Source: Tretioscincus oriximinensis
Taxonomy: Eukaryota; Chordata; Lepidosauria; Squamata; Gymnophthalmidae
Assembly (NCBI GenBank): GCA_022410635.1
Contig: JAJVDF010000257.1
Location: forward strand, 807,268-871,267
Direction: 5' to 3'
DNA: 64,000 nt
The position numbers were made by a program, and so were the translations under genes. The notes below the pieces were generated by a model. The model searched no databases, had not been told where the DNA came from, and worked only from the letters and a program-made list of their open reading frames with translations. Below are positions 53,662 to 64,000 of the stretch, piece by piece. How positions within the stretch are numbered: the stretch's first letter is position 1; each line of letters opens with the position of its first letter.

Positions 53662-53912
53662 GAGGACTTTCAAAGGGACTCAAAGCGGCTTACAAGGGTA
53701 TTTTGCCCAAAGGCTGACATTCTACCTTCCCCACCAGGCTGTGGTGGTTCCCATGTATCTACTTGCAGTCAGTTGCAATTTCTTGCAATTCATGCTGGAG
53801 GCTAGAGCTACAGGGTAATAGAAGGTGCTCAGCCCTCCCCACGTCCGATACAGGGCTTCGAAACTCGATGTCCCAGATGAGAGACCGTTTCCTTAGCAAC
53901 TGAGCCATTTGT
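53662..53912 (-). mobile_element. Family A SINE with BovB-type tail
   Basis: CAAAGGGACTCAAAGCGGCT, TACAAGGGTATTTTGCCCAA, CCCACCAGGCTGTGGTGGTT, CAGTTGCAATTTCTTGCAAT, CAGGGCTTCGAAACTCGATG and CCTTAGCAACTGAGCCATTT. It is well preserved but lacks the triplet extension, and joins the unrecognised repeat directly. Confidence 0.9.
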
Positions 53913-54854
53913 GCTCAGAGAAGGGGAAAGAAACCCCCTAGCTCCCAGGCTAATCCTGGAATCCTCCCTGCTCCTACAAGGTAGAAAACCTACCAATGCC
54001 CAATAGGCTTTTCTGCCTACTCAGATTATTTTACATCAAATTCCACTTTGCGGAAATGTCTGAGGGGGTTTGCGGGGGTGGATGTGAACAGGGGGAGGGG
54101 GTCCGAGAAGGTGGGTAGAGAGGGGAGGGGTCAAGAGGGGAAGGGAGGGAATTAAACCCACCCCTGGGCTTATACTAGTCTTACATAATTTTGAGCCAAT
54201 TCTTTCTTCCGTCTTAGCTGGCACAGGCCTAATTCCTGCTATCTCCAGCCCTGACTCTATTATAGAGGAATAAAAAAACAAAAATGGTTTCAAACTGCAT
54301 AGACCTCTTGATTGACCCATTACACATAAACAGCACATCTACAGAAAGCTTTGTGTTTATCCCATCTTTCCTGCCACATGCTTCTTACATAGTGTTTCAA
54401 ATTTAGAAATTGTACACTTCATTTTCCTAGGGTAATGCAAATATCACAATAAATAAACATTTCAAACAATGCAGTCTTTACTTCTCCTTTTCTGTTCCTT
54501 ACCGTCCCTGAAAATCCTTCCCATACAGGCTTTGTTCCTCTTTGTGATGGAAGTAATTTCATTATTTTAAAAGCACTTATGCAACCAATGGAGGCAACAT
54601 AACAAATGGTGGGGGAGGGTTTGCATGTGGGTGCAAGTCTCTTCTTGAACAAAATCAGATTCAGCCTGGTCCCTTCCATCTGCTTCATCTCCTCTCCATT
54701 AGCAATTATTAATAGTTTTATCTTCAACCAGCCACAAGAAAATCTACCACATAGAATGTTTCTACATTCAAGCATTTTGCGTTCCACTAACAAAACATGC
54801 TGCAATGTACTGCAAATTTGATGTGCATCTTCTTTTTTTTTAAAGAAGGGTATG
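53913..54854. other. Single-copy DNA
   Basis: No gene supported. The frames at 54036-54338 and 54419-54805 (minus) lack recognisable domains. A G-rich stretch lies near 54080-54150. Confidence 0.4.
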
Positions 54855-54960
54855 TCTGAATTTATTTATTTACATTTCTATACCGCCCTATACCCAATGG
54901 TCTCAGGGCGGTTAACAATAAAAACCAAATTAAGAGATGAATATCTAAAAGTAGGGAAGG
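54855..54960 (-). mobile_element. L2-type 3' tail, minus strand
   Basis: TGAATTTATTTATTTACATT, TCTATACCGCCCTATACCCA, ATGGTCTCAGGGCGGTTAAC and AATAAAAACC. A clean reverse complement of the L2 end at 16755-16830. Confidence 0.8.
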
Positions 54961-56904
54961 GAGAACAGTCTAGAGGATGCCACATAGAACACTCTATCAC
55001 CTATCCTGGGTGAATGAATTTGTTAGCTGATTTTCTCAATATACTGTATTAGGATTTCAATGTGAAAAAGAAGAAAGAGATCCTTTTCCTTTAATAGCTG
55101 TTGGAAAAGAATTTCAGCAGGACTTGCCTGCATGACAAGAAAACCTGTTGTTCAGCAACGACCAATTTCTTTATTTTTTCTATTTCTGCAAACTGTGGAT
55201 GCATCCAGATGAGGTATTCTTCACACTTCAATGTCGTGATTATGAAGGGTTTGCCCCATCTAATTGTGATAATCAATGGTAGCATTATAAATGCCATTAT
55301 TACTCGTTGCTTTTGTGCTGACTCGGTAATGTGATGTTCCATCTTTTCACCATGATGGCACCATGTAGACATTTCTGTGAAATGTCTCGAGAGCTCTAGC
55401 CCTGCCTTGTGACTCTTTGCTTGCCTTTCAGCAAGGCAAGATATGGGAAAGCTGTTTTTTCTTGTTAAATTTATAAAAATTTATATAAAAAAAAACAGTG
55501 TTAGTAACTGAAAATAACTTAGCAGCATATAAAAACTTGGCAAAAAAGCAAAAAAAAAATAGAAAAGGAAAACAAGTGGACACTTAACAGGTTCTGTTGG
55601 CCCCATGTAGCCCAATCTCAGAAAAAGCTCATTAGGCATGGAGGTGATAATACCCCTTTCATTTGAGAGCTGGAGGCAATTTTAGATCTCAAGTCACAAT
55701 GGCAGTCTGGAGGCATCCATGGCTTTGTGTAACACAGTTACACTTTTACCATGTTTTAGAAGTGTAATTTTCCTTGTAGAATGCAGATTTCTCTTGTTTA
55801 ATACAAGCTGATAATATTATCGCTGAGGGACCACATAGTTTCAGTCTTTGGTTGACTGGGCTTCCATGGTTCCCGGATCCTTTCTTTGCTACCAGTGGAA
55901 AATATTTGCATAACAATGTTTTGTACCAGTTTGCTTATGCAGAGATGGCTGAGGAAATGAATCATAGGCAGAAGTCCTTACCTGCAGTACAACTGTTTGT
56001 GAGGTTTTTTTTTATATATATATATAGGACTCATGCTGTCAAAATTGGCTTCTTTATGAAGTAACTGTATAACGTCTGGAATTCCACTGATTCCCCTCCC
56101 CCACCCCACATCATCATCGTGATGGTGCAGCTTCTACCTACAACCCTATTTGTCTGTGTTCTGCGGATGCATAGAAATCTTACAAGAAATGAATGATTAA
56201 TAACCCCACTAGTTACATTAAGAAACAAATCTTGAATTAATGCTGAAATCCGATCACCCAATATATTCACCAAAAGATTCTGGTTCTTAATAACAGCATA
56301 AACACAAGTAATTCTTCCTGATTTCTTCTTTATGGCCCATTTCCATTCATGATGCCACTCACAACATTACATTTGAAATACTCACCACGGTACTAAAAAC
56401 TCATGGGGAGGCAGCTTAATTATGCATCTCAATATCTTTTTGAGATTTTTCAAAAATTGCATTAGCAAGCCAAAAGTCAATGACTCTCTGTTTTAATGGG
56501 TAATTTGCTTTTCTTGAAATTACTGTGGTTCTGTTGATCAGCTTTAAGAGAACTGGTTGGCTTATTTTTATTTCTTTCCCACCATTCTTCACACAGGTGT
56601 GTCAAGATGGGCTACAATAAAAACAACTACAGAGTTGCAACTTGGTTCTGTGTCACCAGGGACAAACATTGACTCTGATATACAGCCCCATTAACTGGAA
56701 TGGCATGGCAGGCCATTTTGGTGCCTCATTCAGCTTGTTTCCCAAGGCCTAGACCTCTTTAAATCCACCCACCCCAATAACTAACTAAATACACAATAAA
56801 ATACACTCACTAAAATAGTAGTTGGCTGAAAAGGAAGCAGAAGTTGTAAGTAGATCTAAAAGAGAAGATTGTTCCACATTATGAAGTCAACTAGAGAAAA
56901 GGCC
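54961..56904. other. Single-copy AT-rich DNA
   Basis: No gene recognised. The part 56400-56560 (GCAGCTTAATTATGCATCTC, AAAATTGCATTAGCAAGCC) is motif-rich and might be conserved non-coding sequence. There is a short (TA)n near 56011. Confidence 0.35.
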
Positions 56905-57118
56905 CCCTTCCTGTATGGAAGGCTGTTGTATCAACTACTACTACAATTGATGCCTAGGTGTTGCCTCCAAGTTGGTCAAATATATAAGTTGCCTCTGTTG
57001 ATCTTTGATATTTGGGTTCCTCTTGGCCAGCCAATGAGAGTGGGTTATATTGCAAATATATTTGAAACTTATATAAAATATTCTATCTTTTTATTGAAAT
57101 ACTCTGGGACCTTGTGGT
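56905..57118 (+). repeat. Unrecognised repeat, copy 2, with shared open frame
   Basis: Matches 53455-53661 in inverted orientation. Within it the plus frame (part of 56869-57204) reads YGRLLYQLLLQLMPRCCLQV and later FDIWVPLGQPMRVGYIANIF. The other copy reads nearly the same peptide, with differences clustered between the two blocks. I do not recognise the peptide. It may be chance conservation within a non-coding repeat such as an LTR or UTR, or a remnant of a transposon protein. Confidence 0.7.
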
Positions 57119-57869
57119 TAAGGGTATACAGTAGATTAAGAAAGAAAAGCATTTTTTCAGAAATTCAAGAACTGCTGCAGGTTTTCCCATTGTCTTCTGT
57201 TTGAGAAGCCCAGAAGTAATTGGTGGATCAGTGTGAGAATCAGGATCCTGTACTTATTTATTTTTAATTTGATACTATTCAAGGTAGTATTAGCAGGAAG
57301 GCTCTTTTTTGCCTATATTAGATATCAGTTGCTCTTCATGTGAATAGGCACAGCTTTAGATGTTTGGATCGTTAGTTGTTTAGGGCTTTATAAGTTAACG
57401 TTAGAACTTTGAATTGAGTGTGGAAGCAAATTTGAAAACAGTATAACTACTTTAGGACTGACTAAAGGAAGACATCATGTGCAAAGTCTAAAACTAACAA
57501 TATCCTAAGTCACCTTTCTAAATGTTCGATACCAATGGCTAAATGTAATTGCACATGACTATTGCTATTATGCTCAGTCTTAACTAAAATAAATGCTATT
57601 GTATGGTTACTGGTGACAGCGATCATTTGGCAATCATTCTGTTAAACCCCAAAGATATATCTTTCATTCCTTCATTATATAATAGGGGTATATTTTTATT
57701 TACGGAAATGTCTGGGAAGGATAGGAAGTTTCTTTTCTTTTCTTCCTATCTTCTCTTAAATGAGAAAACACACCAATCATACAAAATCTCTTCTGAACTC
57801 AACAATGACTGCTTAGATTTTTGGTTGCATTTGCTGAATTTGCAATAAAATTATTATTTAAAAAACATG
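57119..57869. other. Single-copy DNA
   Basis: No gene or repeat recognised. Confidence 0.4.
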
Positions 57870-58150
57870 CCCATAGGCTGTACATGTAGAGGCATAATCA
57901 AATGTGTGGATGGCAGAATCCTTCGGATCACTGATGAAAATACAGCTGCTATCGATTCCACAATTACACTGATTGCCCTTCTTAGGTCAAAAAAGAGACC
58001 TGTCCTATTGTTTAACAAATACAGTATTCTGTTCACTACATCAATTACCCTGACCCTGGACGCTCTGAAAGCCTCCCTACCCAACCATTTGCAGTGACAG
58101 CTGTCATGCTAATGAATCCACATTGATGTTATAATTAAACCATTATAGGA
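57870..58150. other. Candidate conserved non-coding element (low confidence)
   Basis: Even base composition with both strands open for 76 codons in overlapping frames (57854-58084 minus, 57867-58097 plus), neither with a known domain. At 58095-58106 lies TGACAGCTGTCA, a perfect palindrome containing an E-box (CAGCTG) and two TGACAG TALE-type sites. CTAATGAATCC and TTATAATTAAACC follow. Such clusters occur in developmental enhancers, but this is inference from motif content. Confidence 0.25.
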
Positions 58151-58497
58151 AGGAAAGGGAGAGTGGCTGAAGCATTTGCCTATACAACTATAGGCTAGCA
58201 GGGCAGTTAGTTCTGGATGTTCCTAAGAACTATAGTGAGGAAGAATATGAGGGAAAAGATTTGATGGGGGAGGGCACGTTCCATCCAAATTCTTTCTTGA
58301 GAGATAAAAAAAGCAAGAAGCTTGATTAGTTAATGGGAGATCTTTGCTTTTTGTATAGACCTTAGATACTTGCTGAAATATTAAGGATCATTCAACTTAT
58401 TCTAGAATCTATATTACTCATGCATTTTGAGCTACCCAATAGAATAGGGTTCCCACGTAAAATCAGGAATTGAGCTTTGGACCCATAGACAGATTTC
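58151..58497. other. Single-copy DNA
   Basis: Nothing recognised. Confidence 0.4.
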
Positions 58498-58640
58498 GAC
58501 TGTATTTTGCCCATGGGCTGTAATTTACTTACTTATTTGCTTATTTCTCCATTTTATTTATTTATTTTACTCCCCCTCTTCCCTCAGCTACTTTGGCTTT
58601 TATAATCATAAAACAATTAAAATAATTAATATCTTCCTAA
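58498..58640. repeat. Unclassified repeat, uninterrupted copy
   Basis: GACTGTATTTTGCCCATGGG, a (TTTA)-rich spacer, then TTTATTTTACTCCCCCTCTT and CCCTCAGCTACTTTGGCTTT. It matches the outer parts of 36905-37440 and shows that copy without its CR1 insertion. Confidence 0.6.
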
Positions 58641-58854
58641 TTTTATTTTGTTTTAAACCAACTTTATTGGAAAAATCTCATAATTTTGGAACTGAGAAAT
58701 GTAACTAGTATTGCCAAAGAGTAAGAACAAAACAGTTCAAATCCCTGTTCTTCATCCCATAAAAATTTGAAGGAAAGCTTTTTTATAAAAAATAATTTTC
58801 CTGTAAAATCTCCGTTTCAAAGGTCCATGCAGATACTGATAAAAAGAAAAAGAC
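58641..58854. other. Single-copy DNA
   Basis: Nothing recognised. Confidence 0.35.
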
Positions 58855-58965
58855 ATAGTCACACATGTACTTTTAAACGCTTGTGTATCCTGAAGAACTA
58901 GACTGAAAATCAAAATTTTCAGTCCAGTTCCTCAGGATTGAAGATAGTTTAAAAGCACTATTAAG
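58855..58965. mobile_element. Inverted-repeat element, family M2, short copy c
   Basis: Terminal AGTCACACATGTACTTTTAA and a central near-perfect palindrome, ATCCTGAAGAACTAGACTGA AAAT facing ATTTTCAGTCCAGTTCCTCA GGAT. The right terminus (TTTAAAAGCAC) is partly lost. Confidence 0.65.
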
Positions 58966-60454
58966 ATATTTAAATCTAATATCTTGATCCTACCAAAAAT
59001 ATATTCTTTCTAAAGCCAAATCTAAACTACAAGAATGTCACGTCTTCCATTAGCCTAAAATACTCTTTTATCTTTTATATTTAAAATCTTTTTAAAGTTT
59101 TAAAAAATTTTCTTCCATATGGAAATTTTAAGAAGTGCCTTCCTGATGATATGGTCATTCGACTAATCATATAAGACTAAACTATAAGAGAGTAGGGGAA
59201 AGATATGAGAGAAAAAATGCATGTATCTCTAGCTTGCATCATGCTTCAGGATATATCAGAGTAAAAGAACTGAGAGTATTATATATCTACATCTTTTTAT
59301 GCAAATAGGTTTACACAAATGGGATTTGTGTGTTAGTGTGTGAAGTTACTTGGCCAGCTGGTCAAGCATGATACATTATTCCCCCAAAGCCTAAGTACCT
59401 TGCTTAGAAGTACTTGAAATGGAAATATATGGTTCAGCTTTTAGCAAAATTTTCATTTTAAATTTATTATCGTTATCCACCCAAAACATATATAAACAAT
59501 TCAGTCTTTGGGGGACGAAGTGCACAAAATTGTCATGCCCTGATCAGTTTCAGAAAGAAGTGGAGCTTTAACTATTGTAGACAATTCTTCCCAATATGAG
59601 TGGGCCGGGCAGCTTCAAAGCATACTCTTGGCCACTGAGACGTGTGACTTGGAATTGAATGCAGAATAATCTGGTTTTTTGTACAATTCAAGGGCTATGT
59701 GTGCCACTGAAAATTGCATTGCCTCTTAAAGGCTAGGTGCACACAATGACTTAAAAACCATTCAACGCTATAATCAGGAATATAGCAATTAAATGTCCAT
59801 GCACACCAAACATGTATATTCTGTAACCAATGCCCCAGTTCAGTAACATCGCTCATTGATCTTGTTGCAGTGCAGCCAGAGAATATTTTTTTTTACTCAC
59901 AACAGTGAATAGAAACAACTGCTGCATTCTCGATTTTTTAACATCTTGCGTCTAATTTGGGCACATGCATATGCTCGCGGAAGTATGGGAGTTCTCTAGA
60001 ACAATGCCTGAATATCTGAGCAATAGTTTATTCCAGTAAAAAAGGCATTTATTGCAGGTCGATTACTGAAAAACTCTTAGTACCTGTAGGAAGCACATAT
60101 ATGAATTAGGACTTTCCATTTCCGAAGCCACAATAACAACCAATTTGGGTGAACACAGGTGGAAATATCTCCTCTCTGCTACGTACAGTTACATAAATTC
60201 ATGTCAATTTCATATCACACCAATACACCTTTCTTACGTACCATATTCCAGAAAAAGTTGAAAAAATGAGGAATGTTTCCTCGTATCATGGGGTTCAAAG
60301 TCCCTAAATACTTGGACACACAGCAGTAGGGGAGGAGAAGGCTCACCACAGCATTTGCTAGACAAATGTAGCAAAAATGTTGCTTGAATATGCCTTGGAT
60401 TGGTAGCAAGTGGAAATAGTAATTAAAGTTTATTCTCATTTGTTCGCAATCCAT
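58966..60454. other. Single-copy AT-rich DNA
   Basis: No gene recognised. Around 59726-59880 weak inverted-repeat character (GGTGCACACAATGAC, GCAGTGCAGCC) hints at an old MITE. Confidence 0.35.
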
Positions 60455-60573
60455 TTCTTTCTTTCTTTTTATTTATTTAAACAGAAACAAAACAAACATA
60501 CATACATACATACATAGACAGTTACAACCCCCCCCAAACCCTCCCCACAACGAATAGGTATAATGATATAATA

Positions 60574-61101
60574 TTACAAAATCAATCGTTGTTCCAGGAA
60601 CATCTGTATTGTTTCCTTGATCAGAGCTGGAGATGACGGTGTCAATCCAAAGGCTATGAGCTCTTGCCATTTGTTTATCCAATGTGGTTTTTGAATAATT
60701 CCAATGGTCTGCAGTCTTTTGGTGTGGAGAATATCAAACATCATGAATTCCATAAGATANTAGTACCATTCTTGTATATTCCACTTAGAACAATCTTTCC
60801 AGTTTTTAACTATTACCAAATGACCAGCCATGATTCCGCTATCTATCAGCCAGAGATCGGACCTCTCCATAGTTGGGACGTTTAATAAACCAAAGAGCCA
60901 AACTTCCTTTGTATTTGGAGGACTTATTCCTGTGATCTTATTTAGTTCGATGATGATGGTACCCCAAAATCTTTTCACCTTGGGGCATAAAGCCCACATA
61001 TGGGTGTATAGCCCCCTCTGCTGGCAGCCATGCCAGCATAGGGGAGACATTCCAGTAATGTGAGCCAGCTGGCACGGAGTATAATACCAGCGGGTCACCA
61101 T
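60574..61101 (-). pseudogene. L1 ORF2 C-terminal domain
   Basis: An open frame of 175 codons. The motif C-x3-C-x7-H-x4-C is intact at Cys22, Cys26, His34 and Cys39 (CWHGCQQRGLYTHMWALC), the usual L1 ORF2 C-terminal Cys-His motif. FWGTIIIELNKITG follows near residue 45, then a Trp-rich tail with NWKDCSKWNIQEWY near residue 104. The frame stays open upstream of the first Met to about 61200 (KIFWKQWIARHLSRQDL), where a stop separates it from the preceding block. Confidence 0.85.
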
Positions 61102-61289
61102 TTTCAGTTCTGTTTCCTTGATCCTCAGATCCTGTCTACTTAGGTGTCTAGCAATCCATTGTTTCCAAAAAATTTTAAATTTTTGTAACTATTTGTCGTA
61201 ATTAAAACATACATCTCCTTCGCCAGTTTTTTTTGTCCCCCAATCATTTTTATTAACAGCGGTTCTGAAATCACGGTTATTTATTATCT

Positions 61290-61997
61290 TCAGAGAGCAC
61301 GTTCTTGCAGCCAGAATCGTAAGCCATAATTCCGATATAGTTGTCTAATGATTGGTATTGGGACCGTAGAGCCATTTTCATCGACTAAATCTCTGAGCCT
61401 CTTGTATCTGTTATTTTTTAGTATCGTTAGATATATATACATGGAATCATCCCCCGCTAAGTTTATCGCTTCTAGAGAGGCGACGTGTTTCCAATTTGTA
61501 GTTAGGACTTTACAATTTTTCTTCCAAGTTTTATAGCAGGCTTGCAACGGTGATAACCAGAGTTTAGTAATTCTTCTCCCTAAACCGGGGTCTAGTAAAG
61601 TCCTATTTTGAATCCCATTTAATACTAATTCCAGTCTAGTGGTGTTATTTTCCCTACAATATTCTAATTGTAGTATTTTTAGAATTTGGAAAACGTCTGC
61701 ATAGATTCTGATTGATAATAGTCCCCAGCCCAATTGTTCTTTTTTTGAAAATAGCGTTCTGTTGGGGATTCTATTCTTTTTCCCATTTAAAACCCACAGT
61801 TTTATGGTGTTATCCCATTTTTTCCTCATAGTATCTGGGATGTATTGTGGGAGTGCCTNTAAGAGATACAAGAATTTTGNGAAGATTATCATATTGATTG
61901 CTCTAACTCTGTTGGTTATTGACCAACGTTTGTTTTCCCACTTCTTGAGAATAGTTCTAACCTTTTTCCATATTGGATTATAGTTCAAGGGTATCAT
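61290..61997 (-). pseudogene. L1 ORF2 segment between RT and C-terminal domain
   Basis: An open frame of 235 codons with two Ns. Residues 24-60 (WSITNRVRAINMIIFXKFLY, then LPQYIPDTMRKKWD) match the L1 post-RT block that normally reads GR...IKM..LPKFLY...ALP..IP. Near residue 86 KKEQLGWGLLSIRIYADVFQ matches the L1 GGLGLPDL..YY.A block. The RT active site lies upstream and is not present in the window. No nucleic acid processing function should be expected. Confidence 0.85.
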
Positions 61998-62095
61998 TTT
62001 ATCTATATTTTTAGAGATCCATACACCCAGGTATTTGAATTTCTTAAGACCTATATTTAGGCCCGAGTCAGAGTGGATGGTTCTAAGACTAGCTC

Positions 62096-62190
62096 NNNNN
62101 NNNNNNNNNNNNNNNNNNNNNNNNNNNNNNNNNNNNNNNNNNNNNNNNNNNNNNNNNNNNNNNNNNNNNNNNNNNNNNNNNNNNNNNNNN
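62096..62190. other. Assembly gap, 95 N
   Basis: Between the L1 remnant and the (TTATTGTTG)n array. It probably contains more of the array. Confidence 1.
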
Positions 62191-62303
62191 TTATTGTTGT
62201 TATTGTTGTTATTGTTGTTATTGTTGTTATTGTTGTTATTGTTGTTATTGTTGTTATTGTTGTTATTGTTGTTATTGTTGTTATTGTTGTTGTTGTTGTT
62301 GTC
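62191..62303. repeat. (TTATTGTTG)n minisatellite-like array
   Basis: About eleven copies of a 9-base unit, then pure TTG triplets. The open frames on both strands across it are artefacts of the periodicity. Confidence 0.95.
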
Positions 62304-63554
62304 TTAATGTTGAAGTGTGATTGAGAGAGCATCTTGGATACAGTATCATCACCTCTGAATTATTTCTAAAGTACTTTTTAATTTTCTTTTCAACTGCTGA
62401 TTCTGCATTGAGGAGATACAAAAGTGTTAGACAACAACAAACTTCAATCTAGTATGGTAAGTGTGCCAAATGGCTGCTATCCCATCCAGAAGCAGCATCC
62501 CTTCCTTTTTTATTTTTTCAGATAGCTTTTCCCCATAACTGTGCTTCCAAACTTAATAAAAACCCCAGACCCTGATGGGCTCACCTGAGGGTGAACTTCA
62601 AGAGCTGACCCAAGTAAGCAACTTCAGCTGGAATCATTAGGGGAATAGTTTGCAAAATACAGTTTGCAGTTTGGGAACAAAAATGTCCTGCCTTTTGAAT
62701 CTCCAAGAGGGCCTTCTTTACATTGCATCACTTCTGGCAGCATTTCTTGCTTTTCAGTGTCACTGAAAAGATCTTTCACATATTGTGGTCTACAAAAACC
62801 TGCTGTCTGCATGCCTCTGTAATCCAGAATACGGCACTGACCTATTTAAAAATGTCTATAGGAGGACTAAGATAAGGTGTCATTTTGGCTCCTTATCCTG
62901 GAGCAGAGCTTTGTCTAATGCAGATGAAACATGACAAGTAGAATGGGATCTGTTGCATTCCACACTAGCATGCAGACAGGAGACTCTTAGAATATGTTCC
63001 AGTATTATGGTGAGTGGATGAAAGACTCTCGTCTCAAGTGGTAGAAAGACAAATGGAGCATTTTCACCATTGTGTGTTTCAACTCTAAAAATCCTAGACT
63101 AATTTTTATTTTAGAAACTCACCAGAGATGTACAATTGAATATGTAGGTCCGATTTTTTAAGTAAGCAAGACAATTTATCTCAAATCTGTAGTAAGCAAG
63201 CTCTGACAGTTGATACCTATGATGACAGAAAATCAAAGTTTGGTCTAGGGTTAGAGATTTCCAGAGCATTAAATAAATGCAACAAAATTACAATTAGTTT
63301 ACCATCTGATCTAGACTACATTTCACTGTATTTCCTTCGTTATACAAACTCCACCCCAATTTCTACTCCACTCCACAAAAAGCAGCTTCTTTATGATGAT
63401 GATGATTTGATAATTTCAGAAGTGGAAAGAGAAGACAGATGCCATGTTTCTAAACAAATTTACCATAAAATAAGTTCCATCCATTTCTGTGAGATGCTGT
63501 TGTGTGCTTAAGATAGAACTGAAGCCTTCATTTCTATTTATAACCAACTTTAAG
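62304..63554. other. Single-copy DNA
   Basis: No gene recognised. The stretch after the array (62345-62393) resembles about 232-275. A weak M1-like block lies near 62860-62920 (GGCTCCTTATCCTGGAGC). Confidence 0.4.
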
Positions 63555-64000
63555 TTCTGGCTGATAACCTGATGCTATGTTTTATTCCTTCTAATTTGAC
63601 ATCTCTCTTTCCAATCTCTTTATCAATAATAATGAAAGGAAAGAAAGGGAGGCCCAGACAGTGCCTTTTTAGTGCCCCTGTCTCTGCTACAGATGGGTCC
63701 CTCGATCCCCTGTGTAATCCCTGCTGCCTGAAATTTCACAAGATCCCCACAGCTCTTCAATTACCTTCCTTGGCCTGTCAAGTCTACAGCATTTCAAATT
63801 CAGTTAGGTGGTGTTTGGAGCTCCGCCAAAGGCCAGCCTATGCTCCTAATGACAGCCAGCTGAGGGGACACTGAGAGGGGCCAGATTTGATTTGCCGGTC
63901 CTCTAATCATATTAGGGGAGCAGGGTTTTTATTTTCTCCAAAGTTGGCAGAAGCTGGGATGAATGATGGCCTAAGGATGAGCTGTCAATGTCAACAAAGG
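63555..64000. other. Candidate conserved non-coding element (low confidence)
   Basis: A stretch free of recognisable repeat debris with balanced composition and dense motifs: CTTCAATTACCTTCCTTGG, AATGACAGCCAGCTGAGG, CCTCTAATCATATTAGGGG and a terminal TCAACAAAGG (SOX-like). The plus frame 63572-63874 is open for 100 codons but has no known domain. It would fit an enhancer or an ultraconserved element. This is inference from appearance only, and the element may continue past the window. Confidence 0.3.

Larger units (their letters stand above)
60455..62095 (-). mobile_element. L1 LINE, 5'-truncated, two ORF2 blocks and 3' UTR
   Basis: The minus-strand order is: post-RT part of ORF2 (61997-61290), a stretch with at least one stop, the C-terminal part (61101-60574), then a 3' UTR with a G-rich run, (TATG)n units at 60498-60518 and a terminal A-rich AAATAAAAAGAAAGAAAG. 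Two Ns lie in the first block. The upstream end is hidden by the 95-N gap at 62096. L1 moves by target-primed reverse transcription. This copy cannot code for it. Confidence 0.9.

Noticed and set aside
57854..58097. Overlapping 76-codon frames on both strands
   Set aside because: No protein family recognised. The stretch is better explained as candidate regulatory DNA.
1..64000. CRISPR array, operon or bacterial system
   Set aside because: The periodic repeats are microsatellites without unique spacers. Gene density, repeat families and composition are those of a vertebrate genome.

Overview
The window is nuclear DNA of a vertebrate, most likely a squamate reptile and probably a lizard. The main reason is the repeat content: tRNA-derived SINEs resembling Sauria SINEs with a BovB-type 3' tail (a short GC-rich 3' box, then GGGGTATAA and a (CTT)n tract), together with CR1, L2, L1 and Penelope-like retroelements and several short hAT-like DNA transposons. 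The species cannot be fixed from this sequence. Isolated single Ns and three N runs (10714-10973, 23927-24456, 62096-62190) mark it as a draft assembly. I see no host protein-coding exon, rRNA, tRNA gene or CRISPR array. The window is intergenic DNA or part of a very long intron. The only protein-like reading frames I can support belong to broken retroelements.

Layout. 1-9 kb: a (TTC)n tract, largely single-copy AT-rich DNA, three CR1 3' ends and old inverted-repeat elements. 9-25 kb: (CTT)n-tailed SINEs, two copies of a 0.2 kb palindromic hAT-like element, a nest of inverted-repeat elements at 14.5-15.2 kb, an L2 LINE with a 179-codon reverse transcriptase tail (16.15-16.83 kb), and a hAT-like element holding a 530-base gap and flanked by a perfect 8-bp target duplication (23.9-24.5 kb). 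25-34 kb: mostly single-copy, with a head-to-head Penelope terminus inside a 15-bp target duplication (27.4 kb), a 70-bp L1-like insertion inside a 15-bp target duplication (30.9 kb), and one DNA element inserted into another (33.4-33.8 kb). 34-43.8 kb: a CR1 with reverse transcriptase remnants, SINEs, a second head-to-head Penelope pair, two L1 3' ends and a strong 85-base hairpin. 45-54 kb: a 235-bp (GAA)n tract, a Penelope fragment encoding a GIY-YIG endonuclease domain, an exact 213-bp repeat flanking a 1.0 kb segment that carries a strongly palindromic hAT-like element, and a cluster of three SINEs. 54-64 kb: single-copy DNA, a diverged inverted pair of an unrecognised repeat, a 1.6 kb L1 remnant and a (TTATTGTTG)n array.

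How the parts relate. The non-autonomous elements share ends with the LINEs here. One SINE type ends like BovB and another ends like the L2 at 16.8 kb, which fits borrowing of LINE machinery. Some CNE-like stretches with homeodomain, TALE or SOX-like motifs lie in the single-copy DNA, but these are guesses without alignment. I found no convincing new biological system. The most informative structures are the Penelope termini with target duplications, the SINE head-tail exchange, the 213-bp exact duplication and the hairpins.
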